Numbered from the stretch's first letter, positions 1 through 11,168 are shown. The stretch is 64,000 nt of DNA from Klebsiella pneumoniae (GCF_000742135.1 NZ_KN046818.1:558841-622840); one strand, 5' to 3'. A program made the numbers and translations. Notes: generated by a model not told the origin, from the sequence alone.

Positions 1-290
1 ACGTACTGCTTCTTCGGCTCGCGCTCGCGGAACTGACGCTTCAGTTCACGCTCGGCGGCTTTATTCAGCGCCACCACAATCACGCCGCTGGTGGCCATAT
101 CCAGGCGATGCACCGATTCGGCCTGCGGGAAGTCGCGCTGAATGCGCGTCATCACGCTGTCTTTATGCTCCTCAAGACGACCGGGGACGGACAACAAGCC
201 GCTCGGCTTGTTGACCACCATGATGTGCTCATCCTGATACAGGATCACCAGCCAGGGATCCTGCGGCGGATTGTAGTTTTCCATCGCCAT
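1..290 (-). CDS. rluA: RluA pseudouridine synthase, N-terminal part (gene runs off the window)
   Basis: The first 96 codons of the enzyme that makes pseudouridine at 23S rRNA position 746 and tRNA position 32. The HRLDMATSG block is present, with the presumed catalytic aspartate at residue 64, the position known for E. coli RluA. The start at 290 gives the family N-terminus MAMENYNPPQDPW. The gene is cut by the window edge, so nothing can be said about its C-terminal half. It lies 12 bases downstream of rapA on the same strand, as in E. coli, so co-transcription is likely. Confidence 0.93.
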   Translation of the reverse strand, partial: MAMENYNPPQDPWLVILYQDEHIMVVNKPSGLLSVPGRLEEHKDSVMTRIQRDFPQAESVHRLDMATSGVIVVALNKAAERELKRQFREREPKKQY

Positions 291-302
291 GTTCGCGTTC
301 CG

Positions 303-3209
303 TTACTGGTGAGTGACGACGATCAGACGCAGCGCGTCCAGACGCCATCCGGCCTGCGCCAGCGCATCCATCACCTGCTGACGGTTGCTTTCGATCGCCG
401 CCAGTTCGTCGTCACGGATGTTCGGGTTCACCGCCTTCAGCGCTTCCAGACGGGAAAGCTCAGCCGTCAGCTTTTCATCGGCTTCGTTACGCGCCGCGTC
501 GATCAGCCCCTGCGCCGCTTTGGCGATCTGCGCTTCACCCTGCTGCAGAATCGCGTGAACGTCCTGCTGCACCGCATTGACCAGCTTGCTACCGGTATGG
601 CGGTTGACCGCGCTCAGCTGGCGGTTGAAGCTTTCGAACTCCACCTGCGCGGCGAGGTTGTTGCCGTTTTTATCCAGCAGCATGCGAACCGGGGTCGCCG
701 GCAGGAAGCGGTTGAGCTGCAGCTGCTTCGGCGCCTGCGCTTCGACGACATAGATCAGCTCCAGCAGCAGGGTGCCGACCGGCAGCGCCTTGTTCTTCAG
801 CAGCGAAATGGTGCTGCTGCCGGTATCGCCGGAAAGGATCAGGTCCAGACCGTTGCGTATCAGCGGGTGTTCCCAGGTAATAAATTGCGCATCTTCACGC
901 GACAGCGCCACGTCACGTTCGAAGGTGATGGTGCAACCGTCTTCCGGCAGGCCCGGGAAATCCGGCACCAGCATATGGTCGGAAGGGGTGAGGACGATCA
1001 GGTTTTCACCGCGGTCGTCCTGGTTGATGCCGACGATATCGAACAGGTTCATCGAGAAAGCGATCAGGCTGGTGTCGTCATCCTGCTCTTCGATGCTCTC
1101 CGCCAGGGCCTGGGCTTTCTCGCCGCCGTTGGAGTGGATCTCCAGCAGACGGTCGCGGCCCTGCTCCAGCTGCGCCTTCAGGGCATCATGCTGTTGGCGG
1201 CAGGATTTGATCAGATCGTCAAAGCCGTCGGTGGATTCCGGCGCCGCAAGATAGTTGATCAGTTCATCGTGCACGCTGTCGTAGACGGTGCGACCGGTCG
1301 GGCAGGTATGTTCGAAGGCGTCGAGCCCTTCGTGATACCAGCGCACCAGCACCGACTGCGCGGTTTTTTCCAGGTACGGAACGTGGATCTGGATATCGTG
1401 CGCCTGGCCGATACGGTCGAGACGACCGATACGCTGCTCCAGCAGATCCGGGTTAAACGGCAGGTCGAACATCACCAGGTTGCTGGCGAACTGGAAGTTG
1501 CGTCCTTCGGAGCCGATCTCGGAGCACAGCAGCACCTGGGCGCCGGTGTCTTCTTCAGCAAACCACGCCGCGGCGCGGTCGCGTTCGATAATCGACATCC
1601 CTTCATGGAACACCGCGGCGCGGATGCCTTCGCGCTCGCGCAGCACCTGTTCCAGCTGCAGGGCGGTGGCGGCCTTAGCGCAGATTACCAGCACCTTCTG
1701 CGAGCGATGGCTGGTCAGGTAACCCATCAGCCACTCGACGCGCGGGTCGAAGTTCCACCAGGTACCGGTATCACCTTCAAATTCCTGATAGATCTGCTCC
1801 GGATAGAGCATGTCGCGCGCGCGCTCTTCCGCGGTTTTGCGCGCGCCCATAATGCCGGACACTTTGATGGCCGTCTGGTACTGGGTCGGCAGCGGCAGAC
1901 GAATGGTGTGCAGCTCGCGTTTCGGGAAACCTTTGACGCCGTTACGGGTATTACGGAACAGCACGCGGCTGGTGCCGTGGCGGTCCATCAGCATCGAGAT
2001 CAGCTCCTGGCGCGCGGCCTGGGCATCTTCGCGATCGCTGTTGGCGGCCTGCAGCAGCGGCTCGATATCCTGCTCGCCGATCAGATCGCCCAGGGTATTG
2101 AGTTCGCTATCGCTCAGCTTGTTGCCCGCCAGCAGCAGCGCGACGGCGTCGGCCACCGGACGGTAGTTCTGCTGTTCTTCGACAAACTGTTCAAAATCGT
2201 GGAAGCGGTTCGGATCCAACAGACGCAGGCGCGCAAAATGGCTCTCCATTCCCAGCTGTTCCGGCGTCGCGGTCAGCAGCAGGATACCCGGCACGCGCTC
2301 AGCCAGCTGTTCAATAGCCTGATATTCACGGCTCGGCGCCTCTTCGCTCCACACCAGGTGGTGCGCTTCGTCGACCACCATCAGGTCCCACTCGGCGTCG
2401 CACAGGTGCTCCAGGCGCTGCTTGCTGCGACGCACGAAGTCTAAAGAGCAGATCACCAGCTGTTCGGTTTCGAACGGATTGTAGGCATCGTGCTGCGCTT
2501 CGGCGTAGCGCTCGTCGTCGAACAGCGAGAAACGCAGGTTGAAACGGCGCAGCATCTCCACCAGCCACTGGTGCTGGAGGGTTTCCGGGACCACGATCAG
2601 CACGCGCTCGGCGGCGCCGGAGAGCAGCTGCTGGTGCAGGATCATCCCGGCTTCAATGGTTTTACCTAAGCCCACTTCATCGGCCAGCAGGACGCGCGGC
2701 GCGTGACGACGGCCCACATCGTGGGCAATATGCAGCTGGTGCGGGATCAGGCTGGTGCGCTGGCCGCGCAGGCCGCTCCACGGCATGCGGTACTGTTCGC
2801 TCTGGAACTTGCGCGCGCGGTAGCGCAGGGCAAAGCGATCCATGCGGTCGATTTGGCCGGCGAACAGGCGGTCCTGCGGTTTGCTGAATACCAGTTTGCT
2901 GTCGAGCAGCACTTCACGCAGGGTGACGTTCGCTTCCTGGGTGTCCAGGCGGGTGCCAGTGTAGGACAGCAGCCCGTTCTCTTCATTCACTTTGTCAACG
3001 TGGAGCTGCCAGCCTTCATGGCTGGTGATGGTGTCGCCCGGGTTAAACATTACGCGGGTGATCGGGGAATCGTTGCGAGAGTACAGACGGTTTTCGCCGA
3101 TGGCGGGGAAAAGGAGAGTGACCATGCGCGCATCCAGCGCTACCAGCGTCCCTAATCCTAGTTCGCTCTCTGTGTCGCTAATCCAGCGTTGACCAAGTGT
3201 AAAAGGCAT
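303..3209 (-). CDS. rapA: RNA polymerase-associated ATPase RapA (HepA), SWI2/SNF2 family
   Basis: RapA binds core RNA polymerase and uses ATP hydrolysis to help recycle polymerase stalled after transcription. The protein has 968 residues, the E. coli length, if translation starts at 3209 ([12 protein letters not shown]). An in-frame start 12 codons upstream exists but would add residues not seen in the family. An N-terminal Tudor-like region is followed by the helicase core: Walker A GLGKT at residues 180-184, DEAH box at 280-283, and a C-terminal helicase lobe ending in the [11 protein letters not shown] motif. The C-terminus ([10 protein letters not shown]) is typical. No frameshift or missing motif was seen. 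Confidence 0.97.
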   Translation of the reverse strand: MPFTLGQRWISDTESELGLGTLVALDARMVTLLFPAIGENRLYSRNDSPITRVMFNPGDTITSHEGWQLHVDKVNEENGLLSYTGTRLDTQEANVTLREVLLDSKLVFSKPQDRLFAGQIDRMDRFALRYRARKFQSEQYRMPWSGLRGQRTSLIPHQLHIAHDVGRRHAPRVLLADEVGLGKTIEAGMILHQQLLSGAAERVLIVVPETLQHQWLVEMLRRFNLRFSLFDDERYAEAQHDAYNPFETEQLVICSLDFVRRSKQRLEHLCDAEWDLMVVDEAHHLVWSEEAPSREYQAIEQLAERVPGILLLTATPEQLGMESHFARLRLLDPNRFHDFEQFVEEQQNYRPVADAVALLLAGNKLSDSELNTLGDLIGEQDIEPLLQAANSDREDAQAARQELISMLMDRHGTSRVLFRNTRNGVKGFPKRELHTIRLPLPTQYQTAIKVSGIMGARKTAEERARDMLYPEQIYQEFEGDTGTWWNFDPRVEWLMGYLTSHRSQKVLVICAKAATALQLEQVLREREGIRAAVFHEGMSIIERDRAAAWFAEEDTGAQVLLCSEIGSEGRNFQFASNLVMFDLPFNPDLLEQRIGRLDRIGQAHDIQIHVPYLEKTAQSVLVRWYHEGLDAFEHTCPTGRTVYDSVHDELINYLAAPESTDGFDDLIKSCRQQHDALKAQLEQGRDRLLEIHSNGGEKAQALAESIEEQDDDTSLIAFSMNLFDIVGINQDDRGENLIVLTPSDHMLVPDFPGLPEDGCTITFERDVALSREDAQFITWEHPLIRNGLDLILSGDTGSSTISLLKNKALPVGTLLLELIYVVEAQAPKQLQLNRFLPATPVRMLLDKNGNNLAAQVEFESFNRQLSAVNRHTGSKLVNAVQQDVHAILQQGEAQIAKAAQGLIDAARNEADEKLTAELSRLEALKAVNPNIRDDELAAIESNRQQVMDALAQAGWRLDALRLIVVTHQ

Positions 3210-3396
3210 ATATGTTCGGCTCTTTAGTTCTTTAATTGCAGGCAATAGTTGATCATCTCCATGAACAATCGGAGATGCGTCAAAATTGGGGCCAGGAATG
3301 GAAAGGGCGCTATATTACTGGATGGCAGAACGTTCGTCACGTTCTCCTCACGCTTCATTTTTAGGCTTTCTTGCCCGTGGAATGGGTGACAAAAAA

Positions 3397-5754
3397 TCAA
3401 AATAGCCCCAACTGTCCTGTCACTATTGTAGCAAAGTCATCGTTGACGAAGGGCAGGATCCCTTCCGCCACCGGCTGCAACTGCTTTGTTAAATAGTGAT
3501 CGTAATCGAGCGGCGACTGCTGGTAATCCACCGGCTCCGGGCCGCTGGTGGTCCAGACGTATTTGATGGTGCCGCGCTGCTGATACTGCTGCGCCCGCCC
3601 AAGCTTCAGGTTGTGTTCATCGGCAAGCCGGGCGGCGCGCACGTGCGGCGGTACGTTGCGCTGATACTCCGCCAGCGGCCGGCGCAGGCGTTTGCGATAA
3701 ACCAGCTGTTCGTCGAGCTCGCCGTTCATCAGCCTGGCGATAGTCTCCCGCACATAATCCTGATACGGCTGGTTGCGGAAGATGCGCAGGTATAACTCCT
3801 GTTGAAACTGCTGGGCCAGCGGCGTCCAGTCGGTACGCACCGTTTCCAGCCCCTTAAACACCATGCGCTGGGCATCGCCCTCCTGAATCATCCCGGCATA
3901 GCGCTTCTTGCTGCCGGTATCGGCGCCGCGGATCGTCGGCATTAAAAAGCGGCAGAAGTGGGTTTCATACTCCAGCTCCAGGGCGCTGGTAAGCTGGCTT
4001 TTGCTAAGCTCCTGCGCCCACCAGGCGTTGACATCGCTGACCAGCTCGCGGCCGATCTCCGCCGCCTGGGCTTCGCTGTGCGGGCGCTTAAGCCAGACGA
4101 AGGTGGAGTCGGTATCGCCGTAGATAACGTCATAGCCTTTGGCTTCAATTAACGCTTTGGTCTGGCGCATGATCGCATGGCCGCGCATGGTGATCGACGA
4201 GGCGAGACGCGGGTCGAAGAAGCGGCAGGCGCTGGTCCCCAGCACGCCGTAAAAGGCGTTCATAATGATCTTCAGCGCCTGGGAGAGCGGCTTATTGTGC
4301 TGGCGTTTGGCTTCATCCCGGCCGTGCCAGATCTGGCTGACAATCCCCGGCAGGCAGTGCTTATCTCGCGAGAAGCGGGCGCCGAGGAAGCCCTCGATAC
4401 TGTGCTGGTCATCGGGTTGCGCCAGCCCTTCAACCAGGCCGACCGGATCGATTAGAAAGGTACGAATAATCGACGGATACAGGCTTTTATAGTCCAGCAC
4501 CAGCACCGAGTCATACAGGCCGGGGCGGGAGTCCATCACGTAGCCGCCGGGGCTCGCCTGCGGCGGTACGTCGCCGAGATTCGGCGCCACGTAGCCCAGG
4601 CGGTGCATGCGCGGGAAATAGAGATGGCTGAAGGCGGCGACCGAGCCGCCGTGGCGGTCGGCGGGCAGACCGTTGACCGTCGCCCGTTCGAGCAAAAACG
4701 GCATGATCTCCGTTTTGTGGAAGATCCGCGTCACCAGCTCGCAATCCTGCAGGTTATAGATGGCCAGCGCCGGTTTGTCTTCATGAAACCGGCGATCGAT
4801 CTCATCCATCCGATCCCATGGGTTGTCGATGGCTTTGCCTTCTCCCAGCAGCTCGCGGGCCACCGCCTCCAGCGAAAAGGAGGAGAAATTCCAGAACGCC
4901 GATTTTAGCGCGTCGATGCCGTCGATAATCAGCCGCCCGTTGGCCTGGGCGAAAAAGACGCCGTTCTTAAAGCCGTGCTCACGCCACTCCAGCTCGCTGT
5001 TGCCGCGGCCGAGCCGCAGCGGGATACGATAGCGTTCGGCGTGCTTTTGCAGAACGCGCAGATCGAACTGCACTACGTTCCAGCCGATCAGCACGTCGGG
5101 GTCGTGTTCGGCAAACCAGGCGTTAAGCTTTTCCAGCAGCAGGGGACGGCTGGCGATGAAGACCAGCTCGAAGTCGACGTCTGGCGGCGTTTCCGGTTCG
5201 GGGCCCAGCATGTAGACCACCCGCTGGCCGCAGCCTTCCAGACCGATGCAGTACAGCTCGCCGTGGCGGCTGGTTTCGATATCCAGCGACACCCATTTCA
5301 GCGGCGGACGATAGTCAGGGTTCGGCTTCATGCGTGCGTTGACCAGCTGCGAGCCGCGCGTTTCGCCTTCCACCCACACCGGGGCGGTGATAAAGCGCTC
5401 CATCAGATAGCGCTCCGGCGGGCGGATATCGCCTTCGTAAACGGTGACGCCGCTGTCGCGGAGCATCTTCTCCAGACGCATCAACTGGCGATGGGCGCGG
5501 CAGTAGAGGCCAACAATTGACTGACGGTGGAAATCTTTCAGGGCCAGCGGGGCGAAGCGGAGCCCTTTCTCCCCCTGCAGCAGCCGTTCAGCCTGCGCCC
5601 GCTGCGCTTCGGGAATAAAGGCGACGGACTCCTGCGGCGGGAGGGTGACCTGCAGCGGACCGTCGTCGGTGGCCAGCCAGAAGGAGAGCTCGGTGCCCTG
5701 CGGAGTGTCCCGCCAGTGACGGGTGAGTAAAAATCCTGCTCGTGGCTGGGTCAC
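3397..5754 (-). CDS. polB: DNA polymerase II (family B, SOS-inducible)
   Basis: A 785-residue proofreading polymerase that restarts replication and extends past lesions. The DIE exonuclease motif (D158, E160) is present, as are polymerase motif [10 protein letters not shown] (from residue 421) and motif C YGDTDS (545-550). The C-terminal GQLGLF resembles a beta-clamp binding tail. The start is GTG at 5752-5754, giving [20 protein letters not shown], which aligns with E. coli Pol II from its N-terminus. A LexA box lies about 60 bases upstream, so SOS control is expected. araBAD lies upstream on the same strand, separated by a hairpin. Confidence 0.97.
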   Translation of the reverse strand: MTQPRAGFLLTRHWRDTPQGTELSFWLATDDGPLQVTLPPQESVAFIPEAQRAQAERLLQGEKGLRFAPLALKDFHRQSIVGLYCRAHRQLMRLEKMLRDSGVTVYEGDIRPPERYLMERFITAPVWVEGETRGSQLVNARMKPNPDYRPPLKWVSLDIETSRHGELYCIGLEGCGQRVVYMLGPEPETPPDVDFELVFIASRPLLLEKLNAWFAEHDPDVLIGWNVVQFDLRVLQKHAERYRIPLRLGRGNSELEWREHGFKNGVFFAQANGRLIIDGIDALKSAFWNFSSFSLEAVARELLGEGKAIDNPWDRMDEIDRRFHEDKPALAIYNLQDCELVTRIFHKTEIMPFLLERATVNGLPADRHGGSVAAFSHLYFPRMHRLGYVAPNLGDVPPQASPGGYVMDSRPGLYDSVLVLDYKSLYPSIIRTFLIDPVGLVEGLAQPDDQHSIEGFLGARFSRDKHCLPGIVSQIWHGRDEAKRQHNKPLSQALKIIMNAFYGVLGTSACRFFDPRLASSITMRGHAIMRQTKALIEAKGYDVIYGDTDSTFVWLKRPHSEAQAAEIGRELVSDVNAWWAQELSKSQLTSALELEYETHFCRFLMPTIRGADTGSKKRYAGMIQEGDAQRMVFKGLETVRTDWTPLAQQFQQELYLRIFRNQPYQDYVRETIARLMNGELDEQLVYRKRLRRPLAEYQRNVPPHVRAARLADEHNLKLGRAQQYQQRGTIKYVWTTSGPEPVDYQQSPLDYDHYLTKQLQPVAEGILPFVNDDFATIVTGQLGLF

Positions 5755-5770
5755 GGGTATTCTCGCCGAT

Positions 5771-5800
5771 AAAAAACCAGGCCTGATTATAGCCTGGTTT
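5771..5800 (-). terminator. Hairpin plus U-run after araBAD, overlapping the polB leader
   Basis: A perfect 9-bp stem (AAACCAGGC at 5774-5782 with its complement at 5792-5800) is followed on the minus strand by a T-run. It has the form of an intrinsic terminator that would stop araBAD read-through just before polB. The loop holds the likely polB -10 hexamer, so terminator and promoter are interleaved. The structure is read directly from the sequence; the function is inferred. Confidence 0.7.
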
Positions 5801-5827
5801 CATGAGGGGCGCTGGGGTTTTATACAG
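5786..5827 (-). promoter_or_regulatory. polB promoter with LexA (SOS) box
   Basis: Positions 5812-5827 read CTGTATAAAACCCCAG on the minus strand. This fits the CTG-N10-CAG LexA rule and differs only slightly from the E. coli polB box as I recall it. A perfect TATAAT lies at 5786-5791 on the same strand. With a 17-bp spacer, the -35 position would fall just inside or next to the LexA box, so bound LexA would block polymerase. Confidence 0.8.
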
Positions 5828-5846
5828 GTGTTCGGCGCTAATGTTG

Positions 5847-5880
5847 CTCCGGATTGCGGCTTGCGCCTTATCCCGGCTAC
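5847..5880. repeat. REP-like palindromic unit in the araD-polB gap
   Basis: The sequence has an imperfect dyad with CCGGATTGCGGC on one side and GCCTTATCCCGGCTAC on the other. This resembles the REP/PU consensus of enterobacteria, in which a CCGGAT..GCGGC arm pairs with GCCTTATCCGGCCTAC. Only one unit is present. Such units often lie at operon 3' ends, as here after araD. Confidence 0.6.
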
Positions 5881-5929
5881 CAGATGGCGCAGAGCCCTGG
5901 CCCTGCTAAGCGCAGCGCGAGCAGGGTGA

Positions 5930-6625
5930 TTATTGGCCGTAGTAGGCTTTGGCCCCATGCTTACGCAGATAGTGCTTATCCAGCAGGGTCTGCTGCATAG
6001 CCGGCAGCTGCGGCGCCAGCTGGCGGCAGAAAATCCCCATATAGGCGATCTCTTCCAGCACGATGGCGTTATGCACCGCGTCTTCGGCGTTCTTGCCCCA
6101 GGCGAACGGACCGTGGGAATGGACCAGCACGCCGGGCATCTGCGCCGGGTCGATTCCCTGCTGGCGGAAGGTTTCGACAATCACGTTGCCGGTTTCCCAC
6201 TCATAGTCGCCGTTGATCTCCGCATCGGTCATTAACCTGGTGCAGGGCACCGGGCCATAAAAGTAGTCGGCATGGGTAGTGCCGGTCGCGGGAATAGATT
6301 GCCCGGCCTGCGCCCAGATGGTGGCGTGGCGCGAATGGGTATGCACAATGCCGCCCAGCGTCGGGAAGGCCTGATACAGCAGGCGATGGGTCGGGGTATC
6401 CGACGAGGGCTTTTTATTACCCTCTACCACTTCGCCGCTCTCCAGACTGACCACCACCATATCGTCGGCGGTCATCACGCGGTAATCCACACCGGAGGGT
6501 TTGATCACGAACACCCCTTTCTCGCGGTCGACGGCGCTGACGTTGCCCCAGGTTAAGGTCACCAGATTATGCTTTGGCAGGGCCAGGTTAGCTTCCAGCA
6601 CCTGGCGTTTAAGATCTTCTAACAT
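5930..6625 (-). CDS. araD: L-ribulose-5-phosphate 4-epimerase
   Basis: Last step of arabinose catabolism: converts L-ribulose 5-phosphate to D-xylulose 5-phosphate in the cytoplasm. The 231 residues match E. coli AraD and form a class II aldolase-fold, zinc-dependent enzyme. Zinc ligands are visible as H95 and H97 ([10 protein letters not shown]) and H171 ([12 protein letters not shown]); acidic residues D76 and D120 are kept. The start at 6625 ([20 protein letters not shown]) was chosen over an in-frame start 35 codons upstream, because that extension would be translated from the intergenic palindromic repeat. It is the promoter-distal gene of araBAD. A small GC-rich hairpin (5901-5926) follows the stop codon. 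Confidence 0.97.
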   Translation of the reverse strand: MLEDLKRQVLEANLALPKHNLVTLTWGNVSAVDREKGVFVIKPSGVDYRVMTADDMVVVSLESGEVVEGNKKPSSDTPTHRLLYQAFPTLGGIVHTHSRHATIWAQAGQSIPATGTTHADYFYGPVPCTRLMTDAEINGDYEWETGNVIVETFRQQGIDPAQMPGVLVHSHGPFAWGKNAEDAVHNAIVLEEIAYMGIFCRQLAPQLPAMQQTLLDKHYLRKHGAKAYYGQ

Positions 6626-6657
6626 AGTGTGCTCCGAATAGCAGGCGAGTCGGGTAT

Positions 6658-6753
6658 CCCTCACCCCGACCCTCTCCCGGCGGGAGAGGGAGAAAGGCGG
6701 CATGGCGCCCGGTCGGTCCCCTCTCCCCAACGGGGAGAGGGGAAGGGTGAGGG
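6658..6753. repeat. Composite palindromic repeat between araA and araD
   Basis: An outer 9-bp inverted repeat (CCCTCACCC at 6658-6666, GGGTGAGGG at 6745-6753) encloses two perfect inner hairpins. The first has 9-bp arms and a 3-base loop (6670-6690); the second has 11-bp arms and a 3-base loop (6718-6742). The transcript could fold as a three-way junction. It looks like a REP-type intergenic repeat and occupies the araA-araD spacer, where E. coli also carries REP sequence. Confidence 0.75.
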
Positions 6754-6762
6754 GACGGCCTC

Positions 6763-8265
6763 TTAGCGTTTTGAACCGTAATACACTTCATTCCAGCGCA
6801 GCGCGTCCTTGAAGGACGGCAGACGGGTCTCGTTGTCGATGACGGTCAGCTCGATATCATGCAGCTCGGCGAACTGGCGCATATCGTCGAGGTTCAGCGC
6901 ATGGCTGAAGACGGTATGGTGCGCGCCGCCGGCGATGATCCAGGCTTCCGACGCGGTACGCAGATCCGGCTGCGCTTTCCACAGGGCGTTGGCCACCGGC
7001 AGCTTCGGCAGATCGTGCGGCGTTGGGACGGTTTCGATGGTATTGACCAGCAGACGGAAGCGGTCTCCCAGGTCGATCAGGCTGGCGACGATCGCCGGGC
7101 CGGTTTGAGTATTGAAGATCAGGCGCGCTGGATCCGCTTTGCCGCCGATGCCCAGCGGCTGAACGTCGAGGATCGGTTTCTCGGCGGTGGCGATCGTCGG
7201 GCACACTTCCAGCATGTGCGAGCCAAGCACCAGATCGTTACCATTGTCGAAGTGGTAGGTGTAATCCTCCATAAAGGAGGTGCCGCCCTGCAGACCAGTT
7301 GACATCACCTTCATGATGCGAAGCAGAGCGGCGGTTTTCCAGTCGCCCTCGCCGGCAAAGCCGTAGCCCTGCTGCATCAGGCGCTGTACGGCGAGACCTG
7401 GGAGCTGTTTCAGGCCGTGGAGATCTTCAAAGGTGGTGGTAAAGGCGTGGAAACCGCCCTGTTCGAGGAAGCGTTTCATCCCCAGCTCAATGCGCGCGGC
7501 GTCCAGCACGTTCTGGCGCTTCTCGCCGTGAACCTGCGCCGCCGGGGTCAGACGGTAGCTGCTTTCATATTCATCGACCAGGGCGCTGATATCGCCGTCG
7601 CTGATGCTGTTCACCACCTGCACCAGATCGCCGACCGCCCAGGTGTTCACCGAGAAGCCAAACTTAATCTGCGCGGCGACTTTATCGCCGTCGGTCACCG
7701 CCACTTCGCGCATGTTATCGCCGAAACGGCACACTTTCAGATGACGGGTATCCTGTTTGGAGACCGCCTGACGCATCCAGCCGCCGATACGCTGGTGGGC
7801 CTCTTTATCCTGCCAGTGGCCGGTGACCACGCTGTGCTGTTGGCGCATACGGGCGCCGATGAAGCCGAACTCGCGGCCGCCGTGCGCGGTCTGGTTCAGG
7901 TTCATAAAGTCCATATCGATGCTGTCCCACGGCAGCGCGGCGTTGTACTGAGTATGGAACTGCAGCAGCGGCTTATTGAGGATGGTCAGGCCGTTGATCC
8001 ACATTTTTGCCGGCGAGAAGGTATGCAGCCAGACCACTAACCCGGCGCATTTGTCATCGTAGTTGGCGTCGCGGCAGATATGGGTGATCTCGTCCGGGGT
8101 GGTGCCCAGTGGCTTAAGGACCAGTTTGCACGGCAGTTTGGCTTCCGCATTCAGGCTGTTCACCACATGTTCGGCATGCTTCGTCACCTGGCGCAGGGCT
8201 TCCGGGCCGTACAGATGTTGGCTGCCAATAACGAACCATACTTCATAGTTATCAAAAATCGTCAT
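6763..8265 (-). CDS. araA: L-arabinose isomerase
   Basis: Converts L-arabinose to L-ribulose, the first catabolic step; manganese-dependent cytoplasmic enzyme. The protein has 500 residues, equal to E. coli AraA, starting at 8265 with [20 protein letters not shown]. The much longer upstream-extended frame reads through the araB 3' end in another frame and is rejected. Family blocks are intact, including [20 protein letters not shown] and the [10 protein letters not shown] segment carrying a metal-site glutamate. Only ten bases separate it from araB, so the two are co-transcribed. Confidence 0.97.
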   Translation of the reverse strand: MTIFDNYEVWFVIGSQHLYGPEALRQVTKHAEHVVNSLNAEAKLPCKLVLKPLGTTPDEITHICRDANYDDKCAGLVVWLHTFSPAKMWINGLTILNKPLLQFHTQYNAALPWDSIDMDFMNLNQTAHGGREFGFIGARMRQQHSVVTGHWQDKEAHQRIGGWMRQAVSKQDTRHLKVCRFGDNMREVAVTDGDKVAAQIKFGFSVNTWAVGDLVQVVNSISDGDISALVDEYESSYRLTPAAQVHGEKRQNVLDAARIELGMKRFLEQGGFHAFTTTFEDLHGLKQLPGLAVQRLMQQGYGFAGEGDWKTAALLRIMKVMSTGLQGGTSFMEDYTYHFDNGNDLVLGSHMLEVCPTIATAEKPILDVQPLGIGGKADPARLIFNTQTGPAIVASLIDLGDRFRLLVNTIETVPTPHDLPKLPVANALWKAQPDLRTASEAWIIAGGAHHTVFSHALNLDDMRQFAELHDIELTVIDNETRLPSFKDALRWNEVYYGSKR

Positions 8266-8275
8266 TTTCGTATCC

Positions 8276-9985
8276 TTAATGGGTGAGCGCTGCCTGAGAT
8301 TGCGGGGCTTTTTCCGCCTTTGCAGCCGAAGGGAGATAGTGTTGTTCCGCGCTGACCGACCACTGCTGGTAGCGCTGATAGAGTTGTTCGAAACGCTGTG
8401 CCTGCGCCGGACGCGGCTGCAGGGTAGTTTCCACCTGGCTTGCCATCCGCTGTTGGGCGGCTGGAATATCCTCATAGACGCCGGCGGCGACGGCGGCGAA
8501 GATAGCCGCCCCCAGCGCGCAGCACTGATCGGAGGCGACAATCTGCAGCGGACGGTTCAGCACGTCGCAGCAGGCCTGCATGATGACCTGGTTTTTCCGC
8601 GCGATACCGCCAAGCGCCATGACGTTGTTAACCGGGATCCCCTGCTCGGTGAAGCACTCCATAATGGCGCGAGCGCCGAAGGCGGTGGCGGCGATCAGAC
8701 CGCCGAACAGCGCCGGCGCGTCGGTGGCCAGGTTAAGGTCGGTGATCACCCCTTTCAGGCGCTGGTTGGCATTCGGCGTGCGGCGGCCGTTGAACCAGTC
8801 GAGCACCACCGGCAGATGCTCCAGCGATGGATTGTTGGCCCAGGCTTCGGTGAGCGCAGGCAGTAACTGTTTTTGACTGGCTTTGATTTGCTCGCGCAAC
8901 GCCGGCTGCTGCTGAGCCAGCTGCTCCAGCGGCCAGCCGAGAATGCGGCCAAACCAGGCGTAAATATCGCCGAAGGCGGACTGGCCTGCCTCCATGCCGA
9001 TAAAGTGTGGAACCACGCTGCCGTCGACCTGGCCGCAGATGCCTTTGACCGTGCGCTCGCCGACGCTCTCTTTATCGGCGATCAGAATGTCGCAGGTGGA
9101 GGTGCCGATGACTTTCACCAGCGCGTTAGGCTGCGCGCCGGCGCCAACGGCGCCCATGTGGCAGTCAAAGGCGCCGCCGGAGATGGCCACGGTCTGCGGC
9201 AGACCCAGGCGCTGGGCCCACTCTGCGCTCAGCGTGCCGACCGGCACATCGGCCGTCCAGGTATCGGTGAACAGCGGCCAGGCCAGATGCTGGTTGATGA
9301 TGGGATCAAGCTCATCGAAGAAGCTGGCCGGCGGCAGACCGCCCCAGCTCTCATGCCACAGCGATTTATGTCCGGCGCTGCAGCGGCCGCGGCGCAGATC
9401 CTGCGGACGCGTAGTACCGGAGAGCAGGGCGGGCACCCAGTCGCAAAGCTCTACCCACGAGGCGGCTGCATGGGCGACAGCGCTATCTTCGCGGGTGACG
9501 TGGAGGATTTTGGCCCAGAACCATTCGCTGGAGTAGATCCCGCCGATATAGCGCGAGTAATCCTCTTTGCCCGGCTGGTGGCACAGGCGGGTGATCGCCT
9601 CGGCTTCCTCGACCGCGGTGTGATCCTTCCACAGGACAAACATGGCGTTAGGGTTGTCAGCGAATTCTTCGCGCAGCGCCAGCACGTTGCCCTCGGCATC
9701 GACGGGAGCCGGAGTTGAGCCGGTGCTGTCGACGCCAATGCCCACGACGTCGGCGCGCTGTTCGGCGCTCAGCGAAGCGAGCACGCTTTTCAGCGCCGCT
9801 TCCATGGACTCGATGTAATCTCGCGGGTGATGGCGGAAGCGGTTGTTAGCGCCATCGCAATACTGTCCTTCCCGCCAGCGCGGATACCACTCCACGCTGG
9901 TCGCCAGCTCTGCGCCGGACGCGCATTCCACCGCCAGAGCGCGGACTGAGTCACTACCAAAGTCGAGGCCAATCGCAATTGCCAT
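8276..9985 (-). CDS. araB: L-ribulokinase
   Basis: Phosphorylates L-ribulose to L-ribulose 5-phosphate; FGGY carbohydrate kinase family. The N-terminal [12 protein letters not shown] phosphate-binding loop and the later [20 protein letters not shown] segment are typical of the family. The start at 9985 ([12 protein letters not shown]) gives 569 residues, close to E. coli (566). An in-frame start eight codons upstream lies inside the promoter leader and is not used. It is the first gene of araBAD, directly behind the AraC-controlled promoter. Confidence 0.97.
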   Translation of the reverse strand: MAIAIGLDFGSDSVRALAVECASGAELATSVEWYPRWREGQYCDGANNRFRHHPRDYIESMEAALKSVLASLSAEQRADVVGIGVDSTGSTPAPVDAEGNVLALREEFADNPNAMFVLWKDHTAVEEAEAITRLCHQPGKEDYSRYIGGIYSSEWFWAKILHVTREDSAVAHAAASWVELCDWVPALLSGTTRPQDLRRGRCSAGHKSLWHESWGGLPPASFFDELDPIINQHLAWPLFTDTWTADVPVGTLSAEWAQRLGLPQTVAISGGAFDCHMGAVGAGAQPNALVKVIGTSTCDILIADKESVGERTVKGICGQVDGSVVPHFIGMEAGQSAFGDIYAWFGRILGWPLEQLAQQQPALREQIKASQKQLLPALTEAWANNPSLEHLPVVLDWFNGRRTPNANQRLKGVITDLNLATDAPALFGGLIAATAFGARAIMECFTEQGIPVNNVMALGGIARKNQVIMQACCDVLNRPLQIVASDQCCALGAAIFAAVAAGVYEDIPAAQQRMASQVETTLQPRPAQAQRFEQLYQRYQQWSVSAEQHYLPSAAKAEKAPQSQAALTH

Positions 9986-10019
9986 CTTGTTACTCCATGC
10001 AGAAATCATTCATGCAGCA

Positions 10020-10083
10020 ACAGTAGATATCCCCGGCAAAATCCGTCAGGCCGGATTCGCTAATCTTATGGATTATTTTGCTG
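10020..10083 (-). promoter_or_regulatory. araBAD promoter with araI1 and araI2
   Basis: On the minus strand, -35 CTGACG is at 10044-10049 and -10 TACTGT at 10020-10025, with an 18-bp spacer; both hexamers equal those known for E. coli. The araI2 half-site (TAGCGAATCCGGCCTGA, 10046-10062) overlaps the -35 and araI1 (CAGCAAAATAATCCATA, 10067-10083) adjoins it. This is the classic AraC light-switch arrangement: with arabinose AraC binds I1-I2 and activates; without it, AraC binds I1 and the distant O2. Confidence 0.9.
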
Positions 10084-10093
10084 TTACCTTGCA

Positions 10094-10152
10094 AAGTGTG
10101 ACGCCGTGCAAATATTCGATGTGGACTTTTCTGCCGTATTTATAGACACTTT
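10094..10152. promoter_or_regulatory. CRP site and araO1 operator
   Basis: TGTGACGCCGTGCAAAT (10097-10113) is the CRP site found at the same place in E. coli. It is followed by araO1 (about 10117-10152, including TGTGGACTTTTCTGCCG), where AraC represses its own promoter. The sequence is conserved almost base for base with E. coli as I recall it. Confidence 0.82.
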
Positions 10153-10273
10153 TGTTACCCGGCATATCACGGTGGAATGCACGCTACTGGCGCTTTTTTC
10201 GCTTGCTGTGCGGGTTTTTCGCCAAATTCCCACCGCCGTCGCAGTCGCGACAGGGCCGAGAGCGATAAAATGA

Positions 10274-10290
10274 TGAATATGGACAATTGG
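10274..10290. promoter_or_regulatory. araO2 distal AraC half-site
   Basis: GAATATGGACAATTGG is the complement of the E. coli araO2 core CCAATTGTCCATATT. Its centre is about 207 bp from the araI1 centre, close to the roughly 210 bp known for the E. coli repression loop. It lies in the araC leader, just before the araC start. Confidence 0.75.
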
Positions 10291-10322
10291 TGCCACTGAT
10301 ACCTTCGGGGAGAACCACGCGT

Positions 10323-11168
10323 ATGGCCGAAACGCAAAACGATCCGCTGCTGCCGGGCTACTCTTTTAACGCTCATCTGGTTACCGGCCTGACGCCGATT
10401 GAGGCGCAGGGATACCTGGATTTCTTTATCGACCGCCCGCTGGGTATGAAAGGCTATATTCTCAATCTGACGATTCGCGGCGAGGGGGTGATCAACAACC
10501 ACGGCGAACAGTTTGTCTGCCGGCCGGGCGATATGCTGCTGTTCCCGCCCGGGGAAATTCATCACTATGGCCGCCATCCCGACGCCAGCGAGTGGTATCA
10601 CCAGTGGGTCTACTTCCGCCCGCGCGCCTACTGGCACGAGTGGCTCAACTGGCCAACGATTTTTGCCCAGACCGGCTTTTTCCGTCCGGATGAACAGTGG
10701 CAGGCGCGCTTTGGCGAGCTGTTCGGCCAGATCGTTGATGCCGGGCAGGGGGCGGGGCGCTATTCCGAACTGTTGGCGATAAACCTGCTGGAACAGCTGC
10801 TGCTGCGGCGCATGGAGGCGATCAACGAATCGCTGCATCCCCCGCTGGACAACCGGGTGCGCGACGCCTGCCAGTACATCAGCGACCATCTGGCGGACAG
10901 CCATTTTGATATCGCCAGCGTCGCCCAGCACGTCTGCCTGTCGCCCTCGCGTCTGTCGCACCTGTTCCGCCAGCAGCTGGGGGTCAGCGTCCTCGGCTGG
11001 CGGGAGGATCAGCGCATCAGCCAGGCCAAACTGTTGCTCAGCACCACGCGGATGCCGATCGCCACCGTTGGGCGCAACGTCGGCTTCGAAGATCAGCTCT
11101 ATTTTTCCCGCGTGTTTAAAAAATGCACCGGGGCCAGCCCGAGCGAATTCCGCGCGGGTTGTGAATAA
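10323..11168 (+). CDS. araC: Arabinose-responsive regulator AraC
   Basis: Dual activator/repressor of araBAD, other arabinose genes and itself. The N-terminal cupin/dimerisation half contains [13 protein letters not shown]; the C-terminal half is an AraC/XylS double helix-turn-helix ([20 protein letters not shown], then [14 protein letters not shown]-like helices). At 281 residues it ends at EFRAGCE, about 11 residues shorter than E. coli K-12 AraC; the missing tail lies outside the DNA-binding domain. The start at 10323 gives [19 protein letters not shown]; the upstream in-frame extension crosses araO2 and is rejected. It is divergent from araBAD. Confidence 0.97.
   Translation: MAETQNDPLLPGYSFNAHLVTGLTPIEAQGYLDFFIDRPLGMKGYILNLTIRGEGVINNHGEQFVCRPGDMLLFPPGEIHHYGRHPDASEWYHQWVYFRPRAYWHEWLNWPTIFAQTGFFRPDEQWQARFGELFGQIVDAGQGAGRYSELLAINLLEQLLLRRMEAINESLHPPLDNRVRDACQYISDHLADSHFDIASVAQHVCLSPSRLSHLFRQQLGVSVLGWREDQRISQAKLLLSTTRMPIATVGRNVGFEDQLYFSRVFKKCTGASPSEFRAGCE

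Noticed and set aside
108-2444. 778-codon open frame on the plus strand
   Set aside because: It is antisense to rapA, whose full-length, motif-complete protein is beyond doubt. GC-rich codon use in one strand opens long frames in the other; the translation shows no recognisable domain.
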